DNA of 64,000 bases, taken from NCBI RefSeq assembly GCF_014202825.1, contig NZ_JACHHP010000002.1:620001-684000 (forward strand), in the 5' to 3' direction. The position numbers and the translations under genes are program-made. This document shows, piece after piece, positions 49,269 to 57,166 of the stretch (positions are counted from its first letter, which is position 1; each line of letters opens with the position of its first letter). The notes under the pieces are model-generated. The model was not told where the DNA came from. It was given only the letters and a program-made list of their open reading frames with translations, and ran no database searches. This DNA is from Chiayiivirga flava. Lineage in GTDB: Bacteria; Pseudomonadota; Gammaproteobacteria; Xanthomonadales; Xanthomonadaceae.

Positions 49269-50482
49269 CCGCGCGTGCGTTGTGCGGACCGGCACTGTGC
49301 GGTGCGCTGCTGCTTGCGGCCTGCGGCAACGACGCCACCGTCACGGTGCCGGTGGAGGTGGTGCGCGAGGCGCCGGTGGCGCTGCGCATCCACGCCGACG
49401 GGCGGCTCAAGTCGGTGCAGTCCACGCCGCTCAACGTGCCGGGGCGCAACTGGGCCAACCAGCAGCTCGTCTGGATGGTGGCGGACGGCAGCCCGGTGAA
49501 GAAGGGCGACGTGGTGGCGCGGTTTTCCCCCGCGCAGGGCGAGCTGGAGCTCGCCAAGGCACTGCTCGATCTGGAACGCAATCTGCTCGCGCGTGCGGCG
49601 AAGCAGGACGAACTCGACGCCGGCACCGGTCGCGTGGACGTGGACCTGGCCGCCGTGCGCTCGCAGCTCGGCATCGCGCAACGTTACGCCGGCGCGGACC
49701 TGCTGATGTTCGCCCGCAACGAAATCCTCGATGCGATCGAGGACGAAAAATTCCTCGACGACAAGCAGGACAAGCTGCAGTGGCAGCGCGGCCAGTCCAC
49801 CACCCGCGGCGCCGCCGAGCTCGGCGTGCTCGATTCGCAGCGCGCCACCTTCGACCTCACCGCGAAGACCAAGCGCGAGGACATGGCCTCGCTCGAACTG
49901 CGCGCGCCGAACGACGGCGTGATCGTGCTCGAATCGGACTGGAGCGGCGAAAAGCCCAAGCTCGGCAGCACGCTGTGGGCGGGCGAGGCGTTCGCGACGC
50001 TGCCCGACACCGAGCGCCTGGAGCTGGAGATCGCGCTGCCGCAGATCGAGGCGCAGGGCGTGCGTGCCGGCGTGCCGGTGGACATCTTCCCCCTCGGCAC
50101 ACCGGCGCAGACGGTGCGCAGCGAACTGACCTGGGTGGCGACGGCGGCGCAGGTGCGCAATCGGCAAAGCCCGGTGAAGTACCAGTCGATGAAGGCCTCG
50201 GTGCCGGCGGACGCGGTGCGCACGTACGGCTGGGTGCCGGGACAGGCGTTCGAGGTGGTGATCCATCTGCACGACGCGGCGGCGGGCGTGAGCGTGCCGA
50301 ACGTCGCGCTGCGCAGCCGTGCGGGCGAAACCTTCGTGTATGTGCGCCAGGGCGACGACTTCGTGCGGCGCGACGTGGAGCTCGGCGCGCGCGGTCCGTC
50401 GCGGTCGGAGGTGGTGGCTGGGCTTGCGGTCGGCGACGCGGTCGCGTTGACGCCGGAGCAGGTTGCGGAGGCGGAGTCGTGA
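49265..50482 (+). CDS. lipoprotein periplasmic adaptor 3
   Basis: A 405-residue protein from GTG 49265 with a lipoprotein signal; the lipobox is LLAAC, with Cys about residue 20. It has a lipoyl motif (DGSPVKKGDVVARFSPAQGE), a shorter and less regular coiled coil than adaptor 2, the second lipoyl half (LRAPNDGVIVLESDWSGEKPKLGSTL), a beta-barrel (LELEIALPQIEAQGVRAGVPVDIF) and a membrane-proximal domain (FVYVRQGDDFVRRDVELGARG, then AVALTP). It is the only one of the three adaptors with all domains of RND/MacA adaptors and a lipid anchor. It is separated from the permease gene by 246 bp containing a repeat pair. Confidence 0.85.
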   Translation: MTARALCGPALCGALLLAACGNDATVTVPVEVVREAPVALRIHADGRLKSVQSTPLNVPGRNWANQQLVWMVADGSPVKKGDVVARFSPAQGELELAKALLDLERNLLARAAKQDELDAGTGRVDVDLAAVRSQLGIAQRYAGADLLMFARNEILDAIEDEKFLDDKQDKLQWQRGQSTTRGAAELGVLDSQRATFDLTAKTKREDMASLELRAPNDGVIVLESDWSGEKPKLGSTLWAGEAFATLPDTERLELEIALPQIEAQGVRAGVPVDIFPLGTPAQTVRSELTWVATAAQVRNRQSPVKYQSMKASVPADAVRTYGWVPGQAFEVVIHLHDAAAGVSVPNVALRSRAGETFVYVRQGDDFVRRDVELGARGPSRSEVVAGLAVGDAVALTPEQVAEAES

Positions 50483-50534
50483 GGGTGCGGGGTTCTGTGG
50501 GTTGTCGCGGGATGTCGTGGGGCGTCTGCGCTGT

Positions 50535-50691
50535 CCCCCTTCCGCCTGCCGGCACCTTCCCCCGCTGCGCGGGAGAAGGATTCCTTCGTTGCATGCCGCG
50601 GAATGTGGAGAGGCAGTCCGAACTCGTGAGGCCGCATCGAAGTGTCCCTTCTCCCGCACAGCGGGGGAAGGTGCCGGCAGGCGGAAGGGGG
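50535..50691. repeat. mirrored pair of hairpin-plus-tail repeats (copy B) inside the ABC operon
   Basis: The left arm (50535-50580) reads CCCCCTTCCGCCTGCCGGCACC followed by a hairpin TTCCCCCGCTGCGCGGGAGAA. The right arm (50645-50691) is its reverse complement with few changes. Here the hairpins face inward, opposite to the pairs at 9142 and 55187. It fills the gap between adaptor 3 and the permease. Confidence 0.8.
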
Positions 50692-50728
50692 CGCTCTTGC
50701 TTCCCCATCGAATAGAGAGCGGCAACCG

Positions 50729-51973
50729 ATGAAACCGGTCTCCCACCTTGTCCTCTGGCGCGAAGCCCTCGATGAACTCTCGCGCCGCAAGCTGCGCACG
50801 GGCCTCACCCTGCTCGGGCTCATCTTCGGCATCGGCGCCATCGTCGCGATGCAGGCGGTCGGTGAAGGCAGCCGGCGCGAGGCCCTGCGCCTGGTGCAGG
50901 GCCTGGGGCTTAACAACCTCATCGTCGAAGCCGGAACCTTCGATGCCGAGTCGCTGCGCGAACAACGCGCGCGCAGCCTCGGTCTCACCCGCGCCGACGC
51001 CCGCGCCGCGCTCGACGTGGTGCCCGGCGCGGACCGGTTCGCCGCGGAAAAACGCATCAAGACACACGCCGTGTTCAGCGAGTCGGGCAGCGGCGACGCG
51101 CAGGCAAGCGGCGTGACGCCGGACTACTTCGAGCTGTCGTCGCTCACTGTCGCGCAGGGCCGCGCGCTCACCGCCGAGGACGACACCGCGCTGCGTGCCG
51201 TGGCCGTGCTCGGCCACCAGGCCGCGCGCGACCTGTTCCCCGCGGGCGACGCCGTCGGCCGGCACGTGAAGGTCAACCACGTGTGGTTCGACGTGGTCGG
51301 CGTGCTGGCCGACCGCGACCTGTCGTCCGACACCTTCGAGGGCGTGCAGCTGGGCATCGAGTCCAACCGCGTGTTCGTGCCGCTGGCGAGTGCGCTGGCG
51401 CGGTTCCGCTATCAGCCGCTGGAGGACGAGATCGACCGCTTCTGGCTGCGGCTGGGCGCGCCGGACCTGGTGGCGCCGGGCGCGAAGGTGGCCGCGGCGG
51501 TGCTCGACCAGCGCCACGCCGGCGTCGACGACTACTCGCTCGTGGTCCCGGCGCAGCTCTTCAGCCAGCACCAGCAGACGCAGCGCATCTTCCGCATCGT
51601 GATGGCGGCGATCGCGGCGGTGAGCCTGCTGGTGGGCGGCATCGGCATCATGAACATCATGCTCGCCAACGTGCTGGAGCGGCGCCGGGAGATCGGGCTG
51701 CTGCGCGCGCTGGGCGCCCGCCGCCGCGACATCGTCGCGCAGTTCCTGCGCGAAACCAGCGTCATCTGCGCGCTGGGGGCGCTGCTCGGGCTCGCGTTCG
51801 GCGGCCTGCTCGCCTATCTCATCGCGACCCTGGCCGGCTGGCAGGTGGCGTGGGCGCCGCTGCCGATCCTCGCGGCGACGGCGCTGTGCGCGCTGGTCGG
51901 CCTCGCGTTCGGCGTGTATCCGGCGCGCCAGGCGGCGCAACTGGATCCCATCGCCGCGCTGCGCAGCGAGTGA
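50729..51973 (+). CDS. MacB-like FtsX-fold ABC permease
   Basis: A 414-residue permease with the MacB topology. The N-terminal helix is LRTGLTLLGLIFGIGAIVAMQAVGEGSRREAL, followed by a periplasmic domain of about 220 residues. A three-helix FtsX domain then has LLVGGIGIMNIMLANVLERRREIGLLRALGARRRDI and GLAFGVYPARQAAQLDPIAALRSE as hallmarks. It lacks a fused ATPase; the ATPase is the first gene of the cluster. It works by mechanotransmission, pushing periplasmic substrates through an adaptor and TolC. ATG 50729 lies downstream of GAGAGCGGCAACC. Confidence 0.92.
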   Translation: MKPVSHLVLWREALDELSRRKLRTGLTLLGLIFGIGAIVAMQAVGEGSRREALRLVQGLGLNNLIVEAGTFDAESLREQRARSLGLTRADARAALDVVPGADRFAAEKRIKTHAVFSESGSGDAQASGVTPDYFELSSLTVAQGRALTAEDDTALRAVAVLGHQAARDLFPAGDAVGRHVKVNHVWFDVVGVLADRDLSSDTFEGVQLGIESNRVFVPLASALARFRYQPLEDEIDRFWLRLGAPDLVAPGAKVAAAVLDQRHAGVDDYSLVVPAQLFSQHQQTQRIFRIVMAAIAAVSLLVGGIGIMNIMLANVLERRREIGLLRALGARRRDIVAQFLRETSVICALGALLGLAFGGLLAYLIATLAGWQVAWAPLPILAATALCALVGLAFGVYPARQAAQLDPIAALRSE

Positions 51974-52114
51974 CGGCAGGCGCGCAGTACCGTCCAGTTC
52001 AATTATGATGCGCGGCCGGCGTGCTGCCGGCGCGCGGTCGCGCGCTCAGCGGACCTTCACCGTGGCCCACCCACCGTACGCAGTCCTTCTGCATCCAGTC
52101 CGGATCCGTCCTGC

Positions 52115-52918
52115 ATGAGCGAGCCGTCCGCCAGTGCCGCCATCGTCTTCGACCACGTCACGCTCCGGCGCGGTGCGCGCGAGATCGTCCGCGATGCACA
52201 CTTTTCGATCCCCACCGGCTCCGTGACCGCGGTGCTGGGCCCGAGCGGCGCGGGCAAGTCCACCCTGCTCAATGCCGTGGTGGGCGAACTGCGCCCGGCG
52301 TCGGGACGCATCGAGGTGCTCGGCGAAACGCTGCCGCGGCCGAACGTGCGCTCGCTGTTCGCGCTGCGCAAGCGCATGGGCGTGCTGCTGCAGGGCAACG
52401 GGTTGCTGAGCGACCTGGACGTGTTCGAAAACGTCGCCCTGCCGCTGCGCACGCACACAGACCTACCCGACGAGGTCATCGCCGAGCTGGTGCTGATGAA
52501 GCTGCACGCGGTGGGGTTGCGCGAAGCCGCGCAGCTCGAGCCCACGCAGTTGTCCGGCGGCATGGCGCGCCGCGTGGCGCTGGCGCGGGCGATGGTGATG
52601 GACCCGCCGCTGATGCTCTACGACGAACCGCTGACCGGGCTCGATCCGATCGCCTGCGGCGTCATCGTCGATCTCATCCGGCGCCTCAACGACAACCTCG
52701 GCATGACCAGCCTCGTCATCACCCACCACGTGCACGAAACGCTCACCATCGCCGACCGCGTGCTGGTGATCGCCAACGCCGGCATCGTGTTCGACGGTGC
52801 CCCTGACGCGCTCACGCGCAGCACCGATCCGCTGCTGCGCCAGTTCCTCGACGGCGCGCCGGACGGTCCCATCGGTTTCGACTACCGCGGCAGCGCGAAG
52901 GCGGCCGCGCATGGGTAG
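52115..52918 (+). CDS. mlaF: phospholipid transport ATPase MlaF
   Basis: A 267-residue ABC ATPase: Walker A GPSGAGKSTLLNAVVG (about residues 43-58), Q-loop GVLLQGNGLLSDLDVFENVALPL (typical of MlaF), signature LSGGMARRVALARAM and Walker B LMLYDEPLTGLDPI. It powers the MlaFEDB inner-membrane complex that moves phospholipids between the outer and inner membrane. It is the first gene of mlaFEDCB. Its end overlaps mlaE by 8 bp. A promoter probably lies in the 141 bp upstream. Confidence 0.95.
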   Translation: MSEPSASAAIVFDHVTLRRGAREIVRDAHFSIPTGSVTAVLGPSGAGKSTLLNAVVGELRPASGRIEVLGETLPRPNVRSLFALRKRMGVLLQGNGLLSDLDVFENVALPLRTHTDLPDEVIAELVLMKLHAVGLREAAQLEPTQLSGGMARRVALARAMVMDPPLMLYDEPLTGLDPIACGVIVDLIRRLNDNLGMTSLVITHHVHETLTIADRVLVIANAGIVFDGAPDALTRSTDPLLRQFLDGAPDGPIGFDYRGSAKAAAHG

Positions 52919-53651
52919 GACGCTGGCTTCCATCGGTGCGTTCGGCCTCTTCCTGGTGCGCATCCTCGGGGCGATCCGGCCCTCGCGAGCGCAGGTGGCC
53001 GACACCGTGCGGCAGTTCTACACCGTGGGCGCACGCTCGATTCCCATCGTGGCGGTCGGCGGCGCGTTCGTGGGCCTGGTCATGACGCTGCAGGGCTATC
53101 GCACGCTGTCCACGTTCGGCGCCGGCAACGCGCTCGGCACGCTGCTCGGGCTCTCGCTCTACCGCGAACTCGGCCCGGTGCTGGCGGCGATCCTGTTCTG
53201 CGGCCGGGCGGGCTCGGCCATGGCGGCCGAACTGGGCCTCATGCGCGCCACCGACCAGATCAACGCGCTGTCGATGATGGCGATCGACCCCGTCGGCAAG
53301 GTGGTGGTGCCACGCTTCATCGCGGGCGTGGTCAGCGTCCCGCTGCTCACCGTCACGTTCTGCGCGTTCGCCATCCTCGGCGGCTGGTTCCAGGCGGTGC
53401 ACGTGCTCGGCATCGACGGCGGCTATTTCTGGGGTTCGCTGCGCGACAGCGTGGATCTTGCCAACGACTTCGGCCAGATGGCGGTCAAGTCGGTGTTCTT
53501 CGGCCTCAGCTGCACGCTGATCGCAACGCACGTGGGCTACCACGCCGAACCGACCATCGAGGGCACGTCGATCGCCACCACGCGGTCGGTGGTGATGGGT
53601 TCATTGATGGTGCTGTTTCTCGATTTCATACTTAGCGCGACGCTGTACTGA
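52911..53651 (+). CDS. mlaE: phospholipid transport permease MlaE
   Basis: A 246-residue permease with five to six helices. It has IPIVAVGGAFVGLVMTLQGYRTLSTFG, YRELGPVLAAILFCGRAGSAMAAELGLMRATDQINALSMMAIDPVGKVVVPR-type sequence, and the C-terminal GTSIATTRSVVMGSLMVLFLDF stretch that defines the MlaE family. It starts inside mlaF, giving tight translational coupling. It forms the membrane channel under the MlaD hexamer. Confidence 0.95.
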   Translation: MGRTLASIGAFGLFLVRILGAIRPSRAQVADTVRQFYTVGARSIPIVAVGGAFVGLVMTLQGYRTLSTFGAGNALGTLLGLSLYRELGPVLAAILFCGRAGSAMAAELGLMRATDQINALSMMAIDPVGKVVVPRFIAGVVSVPLLTVTFCAFAILGGWFQAVHVLGIDGGYFWGSLRDSVDLANDFGQMAVKSVFFGLSCTLIATHVGYHAEPTIEGTSIATTRSVVMGSLMVLFLDFILSATLY

Positions 53652-53658
53652 GGATCAC

Positions 53659-54240
53659 ATGGCCAACAAGACCGAACTGAGCGTGGGCGCCTTCATCCTG
53701 ATGGGTTTCGCCTGCGCGATGATCCTGGCGTTCGCATCGACCAACTCCGGCAGCCGGCTCGGCGGCGACACGTATCGCGTCACGGCGCGCTTCACCAACA
53801 CCGGCGAGCTCAAGCTCGGCGCGCCGGTGAAGATCGCCGGGGTCAAGGTCGGCGAGATCGAGGGCGTGTCGCTCGATCCGCAGACCTTCGACGCCATCGT
53901 CGCGCTGCGCCTCACGCGCGGAATCGGCGACCTGTCGGCCGACACGTCCGCGTCCATCTACACCTCCGGCCTGCTCGGCGAGCGCTACATCGGGCTCTCG
54001 CCCGGCGGCGACCCGGAGCCGCTGAAGGACGGCGACGAGATCCTGCTGACGCAGTCGGCGGTGATCCTGGAGCAGCTGATCAGCAAGTACCTGTTCGGTG
54101 CCGGCGGCAACGGCACCGGCGCAAACGCAGCCGGTGCAGGGGGCGCCGGCGCAGCCAACGAGGGTGGTGCCACGACGCCGACCCCGCCCGCGGCCGCCAC
54201 CCCGGCCGCATCCACGCCGCACGAACCCACCACGGAGTGA
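53659..54240 (+). CDS. mlaD: MlaD, MCE-domain phospholipid carrier subunit
   Basis: A 193-residue protein with one N-terminal anchor (about 8-26) and a single MCE domain (YRVTARFTNTGELKLGAPVKIAGVKVGEIE, then ALRLTRGIGDLSADTSASIYTSGLLGERYIGL). The YLF motif of the pore helix is present in ISKYLFG. The C-terminal 50 residues are Ala/Gly/Thr/Pro-rich and probably disordered. Hexamers form the periplasmic ring that receives lipid from MlaC. It lies 7 bp after mlaE. Confidence 0.95.
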   Translation: MANKTELSVGAFILMGFACAMILAFASTNSGSRLGGDTYRVTARFTNTGELKLGAPVKIAGVKVGEIEGVSLDPQTFDAIVALRLTRGIGDLSADTSASIYTSGLLGERYIGLSPGGDPEPLKDGDEILLTQSAVILEQLISKYLFGAGGNGTGANAAGAGGAGAANEGGATTPTPPAAATPAASTPHEPTTE

Positions 54241-54247
54241 CACCCCC

Positions 54248-54862
54248 ATGATCCAGCGCATTCTTCTCGCGCTTGCCGCCTTCGGCACCAGCGCGCTGGC
54301 CCTCGCCGCCGATCCCGGCGAGATCGTCGAGACCCGCACCAAGGCCGTGCTGACCTCGATCGTCGAGCAGCGCGCCGACTACAAGGCCGATCCGGCCAAG
54401 CTCACCGCCTTCGTCAAGTCGCAGCTCGACGGCGTGATGGACCGGACCTACTCGGCCCAGCTCGTGCTCGGGCGGCACGCGAAGTCGGCCTCGCAGCAGC
54501 AGATCACCGCGTTCGCCGACGCGCTGACCGACAGCCTGTTGCGCCGCTACGCCACCGCGCTGATCGACATCGATCCGGGCGTCGACGTGAAGATCCTGTC
54601 GCAGACGCCGCTGCGCAACGGCGAGCTCATGCGCGTGGCGAGCCAGATCGTGCGCAAGGGCGGGGCGCCGGTGCCGGTGGACTACATGTTCCGCCCGGGC
54701 AAGGACGGCGGCGACTGGAAGGTGTTCGACGTGATCATCGAAGGCGTGTCGTACGTGCAGACCTACCGCACCCAGTTCGACGAACAGCTGCGCAGCCAGT
54801 CGCTCGACCAGGTGATCGCGAAGCTCGAGTCGGGCGAGATCCAGGCGGGCGAAGCGCAGTGA
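54248..54862 (+). CDS. mlaC: MlaC, periplasmic phospholipid shuttle
   Basis: A 204-residue soluble periplasmic protein with a signal peptide (about 1-20, ending LALAA). The Tol-Tol-Ttg2 fold is recognisable from FVKSQLDGVMDRTYSAQLVLG, QITAFADALTDSLLRRYATAL and the C-terminal DYMFRPGKDGGDWKVFDVIIEGVSYVQTYR segment. It ferries phospholipid between MlaA at the outer membrane and MlaD. Its start is 7 bp after mlaD and its stop overlaps mlaB by four bases. Confidence 0.94.
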   Translation: MIQRILLALAAFGTSALALAADPGEIVETRTKAVLTSIVEQRADYKADPAKLTAFVKSQLDGVMDRTYSAQLVLGRHAKSASQQQITAFADALTDSLLRRYATALIDIDPGVDVKILSQTPLRNGELMRVASQIVRKGGAPVPVDYMFRPGKDGGDWKVFDVIIEGVSYVQTYRTQFDEQLRSQSLDQVIAKLESGEIQAGEAQ

Positions 54863-55146
54863 CGCGCGCCGCCGCCGACGCGGCAGACGCCGGCACGGTG
54901 GAGTCGCTGCCGGCGCACGTCGACGCGGCGGTGGTGGCGACCCTCTACCGCACCTGGCGTCCGCGCATGGCGCGGATCCGGGTGCTGGATCTCTCGGCGG
55001 TGACCGACCTCGACAGCGCCGGGGTGGCGCTGTTGCGCGCCGTGCAGGCGCAGCAGCGTGCGCTGGGCGTGCCCGCGGCCACGCTGAAAGGCGTGCCGGA
55101 GCGCTACGGCGCCTTGTGCGCGGCGCACCGCATCCCCGCCGAATAG
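54859..55146 (+). CDS. mlaB: MlaB, STAS-domain subunit
   Basis: A 95-residue STAS-domain protein from GTG 54859, which overlaps the mlaC stop (GTGA). It has the STAS strand-helix pattern: RIRVLDLSAVTDLDSAGVALLRAVQAQQRALG, with the Asp-Ser-Ala-Gly turn at the helix start. MlaB binds and stabilises the MlaF ATPase. It is the last gene of the five-gene set; mlaA follows after a repeat-filled gap of 298 bp. Confidence 0.9.
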   Translation: MTRAAADAADAGTVESLPAHVDAAVVATLYRTWRPRMARIRVLDLSAVTDLDSAGVALLRAVQAQQRALGVPAATLKGVPERYGALCAAHRIPAE

Positions 55147-55186
55147 CCGTCGCTCGTTCTCACGCCCGGACGCAGCCGTTGATCCT

Positions 55187-55350
55187 CCTTCTCCCTCCGG
55201 GAGAAGGTGCCGAAGGCGGATGAGGGAAAGCCACATCGTCGTGCCTCGACCTTCCGGAGGAGCCGGGTGTGCTCTCCCGGGGGCAGTCCTTGTTCGGCGG
55301 ACCTCGCGTCCCTTATCCGCCTGCCGGCACCTTCTCCCGTGGGGAGAAGG
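55187..55350. repeat. mirrored pair of hairpin-plus-tail repeats (copy C)
   Basis: The left arm (55187-55226) is a CCTTCTCCCTCCGGGAGAAGG hairpin with tail GTGCCGAAGGCGGATGAGGG, almost identical to the arm at 9142. The right arm (55310-55350) is the reverse complement with tail CCGCCTGCCGGCACC, closer to copy B. Hairpins face outward. It occupies most of the mlaB-mlaA gap, where no other feature is visible. Confidence 0.8.
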
Positions 55351-55444
55351 ATCGAGGCTGGCAACGTTGGCAAGGATCGAGGTTGGCCATGCCGGCGCCG
55401 GTCATGCGAATCCGCAGCCCCCACCAACACCGTACAATGCCACC

Positions 55445-56293
55445 ATGACCACCGTGATCCGCTGTTCCCTCGTCCTGCTGCTCGCGCTCGCCACCGGCTG
55501 CGCCGGGCAGCGCGCCAACACGCGCAGCGAGACGCCGTCGCCCGCCACCGTCGCGCAGGCGCAGGACTCGCCCGATGGGGCCGTTGCCGTCGCACAGACC
55601 GCCGATCACGACCTTTCGAGCTTCGACGCGCTCGATCCGTGGCAAGGCTTCAACCGCAAGGCCTATGCCTTCAACAGCACGCTCGATCGCATCATCCTGC
55701 GGCCGATCGCGAAGGGGTATGCCACCGTCACGCCGAAAGTGGTACGCAAGGGCGTGTCCAACTTCTTCGGCAACCTGCAGCAGCCCATCACCACGCTGAA
55801 CCTGCTGCTGCAGGGCCAGCCCAAGGACGCCGGCAAATCCTTCGGCCGGTTCCTGATGAATCTCACGCTGGGCCTGGGCGGCATCCTCGACCCGGCGACG
55901 GACGCGGGCATTCCGTACTACGACAAGGATTTCGGCCAGACCTTCGCGGTCTGGGGCTGGGAAGAATCGCGTTATCTGGTGCTGCCGATCTTCGGGCCGG
56001 GCACGGTGCGCGACGGCCTGGGCAAGGGCGTCAACACCACCGTGAGCCCGATCAGCTGGTTCGCCGAGAAAAACGGCGCCGAGTACAGCGTGCTGTACGG
56101 CGTCGACGCCCGCGCCAGCGCGCTGCCGGCCGAGGCCTTCCTCAAGGGCGCGGAAGACGAGTACCTGCTGATCCGCGACGCCTATCTGCAGCGCCGCCGC
56201 TGCCAGGTGACCGATTGCAGCGAAGATGTGCCCGACTACCTCAATCCGGACTACGAATTCGAAGTGCCGGATTTCGACACGCTGCGGCGCTGA
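55445..56293 (+). CDS. mlaA: MlaA (VacJ) outer-membrane lipoprotein
   Basis: A 282-residue lipoprotein. The signal ends in the lipobox LATGC (Cys about residue 19), followed by a 40-residue linker. The VacJ domain then has [92 protein letters not shown]-type sequence and [10 protein letters not shown]. It removes misplaced phospholipids from the outer leaflet of the outer membrane and hands them to MlaC. The upstream in-frame extension (to 55220) runs through repeat C and is rejected. ATG 55445 gives a proper signal. Confidence 0.95.
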   Translation: MTTVIRCSLVLLLALATGCAGQRANTRSETPSPATVAQAQDSPDGAVAVAQTADHDLSSFDALDPWQGFNRKAYAFNSTLDRIILRPIAKGYATVTPKVVRKGVSNFFGNLQQPITTLNLLLQGQPKDAGKSFGRFLMNLTLGLGGILDPATDAGIPYYDKDFGQTFAVWGWEESRYLVLPIFGPGTVRDGLGKGVNTTVSPISWFAEKNGAEYSVLYGVDARASALPAEAFLKGAEDEYLLIRDAYLQRRRCQVTDCSEDVPDYLNPDYEFEVPDFDTLRR

Positions 56294-56342
56294 CCCGCAC
56301 CAAGGTGCATCCGCGCACGGCGGATGCTGCGAAGAGAACGGC

Positions 56343-56936
56343 ATGAACCAGGACGACAACGGCCACCCGGTGAGCCGCGAAAAGGCCGAGGAAGCGGTAC
56401 GCACGCTGCTGCGCTGGGCGGGCGAGGATCCCGACCGCGAAGGCCTGCTCGACACGCCCAAGCGCGTGACGCGCGCCTACGCCGACTGGTTTTCCGGCTA
56501 TGCGGTGGACCCGGCGGAGTACCTGCGCCGCACCTTCGAGGAAGTGGCCGGCTACGACGAGATGATCGTGCTGCGCGACATCGAGTTCCAGTCGCACTGC
56601 GAGCACCACATGGCTCCGATCATCGGCCGCGCGCACGTGGGCTATCTGCCCACCGACCGCGTGGTGGGCATCAGCAAGCTCGCGCGCGTGGTCGAGACGT
56701 TCTCGCGCCGGTTCCAGGTGCAGGAAAAACTCACCGCCCAGATCGCGCACTGCATCGAGGACGTGCTCAAGCCGCGCGGGGTGGGTGTGGTGATCGAGGC
56801 CTCGCACCAGTGCATGACCACGCGCGGCGTGCGCAAGAGCGGCGTGACGATGTCCACCAGCCAGATGCTCGGCAGCTTCCGCGAGGACGAGCGCACGCGC
56901 GCGGAGTTCCTCAACATCGTCGGGCTGCGTCGCTGA
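56343..56936 (+). CDS. folE: GTP cyclohydrolase I
   Basis: A 197-residue enzyme of the zinc-dependent GCYH-IA type. It has [47 protein letters not shown] (zinc ligand Cys and catalytic His), [20 protein letters not shown] and [14 protein letters not shown] with the second zinc Cys. It converts GTP to dihydroneopterin triphosphate, the first step of tetrahydrofolate biosynthesis. The start is 49 bp after mlaA; cotranscription is possible but the pathways are unrelated. Confidence 0.97.
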   Translation: MNQDDNGHPVSREKAEEAVRTLLRWAGEDPDREGLLDTPKRVTRAYADWFSGYAVDPAEYLRRTFEEVAGYDEMIVLRDIEFQSHCEHHMAPIIGRAHVGYLPTDRVVGISKLARVVETFSRRFQVQEKLTAQIAHCIEDVLKPRGVGVVIEASHQCMTTRGVRKSGVTMSTSQMLGSFREDERTRAEFLNIVGLRR

Positions 56937-57075
56937 GGCGGGTGTGTCCGCGCGCGCAGGCGATGCGGGCTTCGATGGGGGCCGAACCGGCTCGCGGCGG
57001 CACTGCCGGGCGGTAGCGCACCGTCGCCGCGATGCGTGCCCGGGACGCCCATGCGGCGTCGGGCGGGCGCCAAAC

Positions 57076-57111
57076 GTGCAATCCGCCTGCTTGCGCCATG
57101 TGGAATTGCAC
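57076..57111. promoter_or_regulatory. inverted repeat upstream of the MFS gene
   Basis: GTGCAAT (57076-57082) and ATTGCAC (57105-57111) form a 7-bp inverted repeat with a 22-bp spacer, 55 bp before the MFS start. It could be an operator, but no regulator gene adjoins and the call is weak. Confidence 0.3.
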
Positions 57112-57166
57112 ATTGCGGCGCGACGGGGCAGCGCGCGGTAGACTCGCCCCACAGGCAGGGGGACAC

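Noticed and set aside
55220-55444. N-terminal extension of mlaA by 75 residues.
   Set aside because: It would translate repeat copy C and place the lipoprotein signal internally; ATG 55445 gives a normal lipobox.
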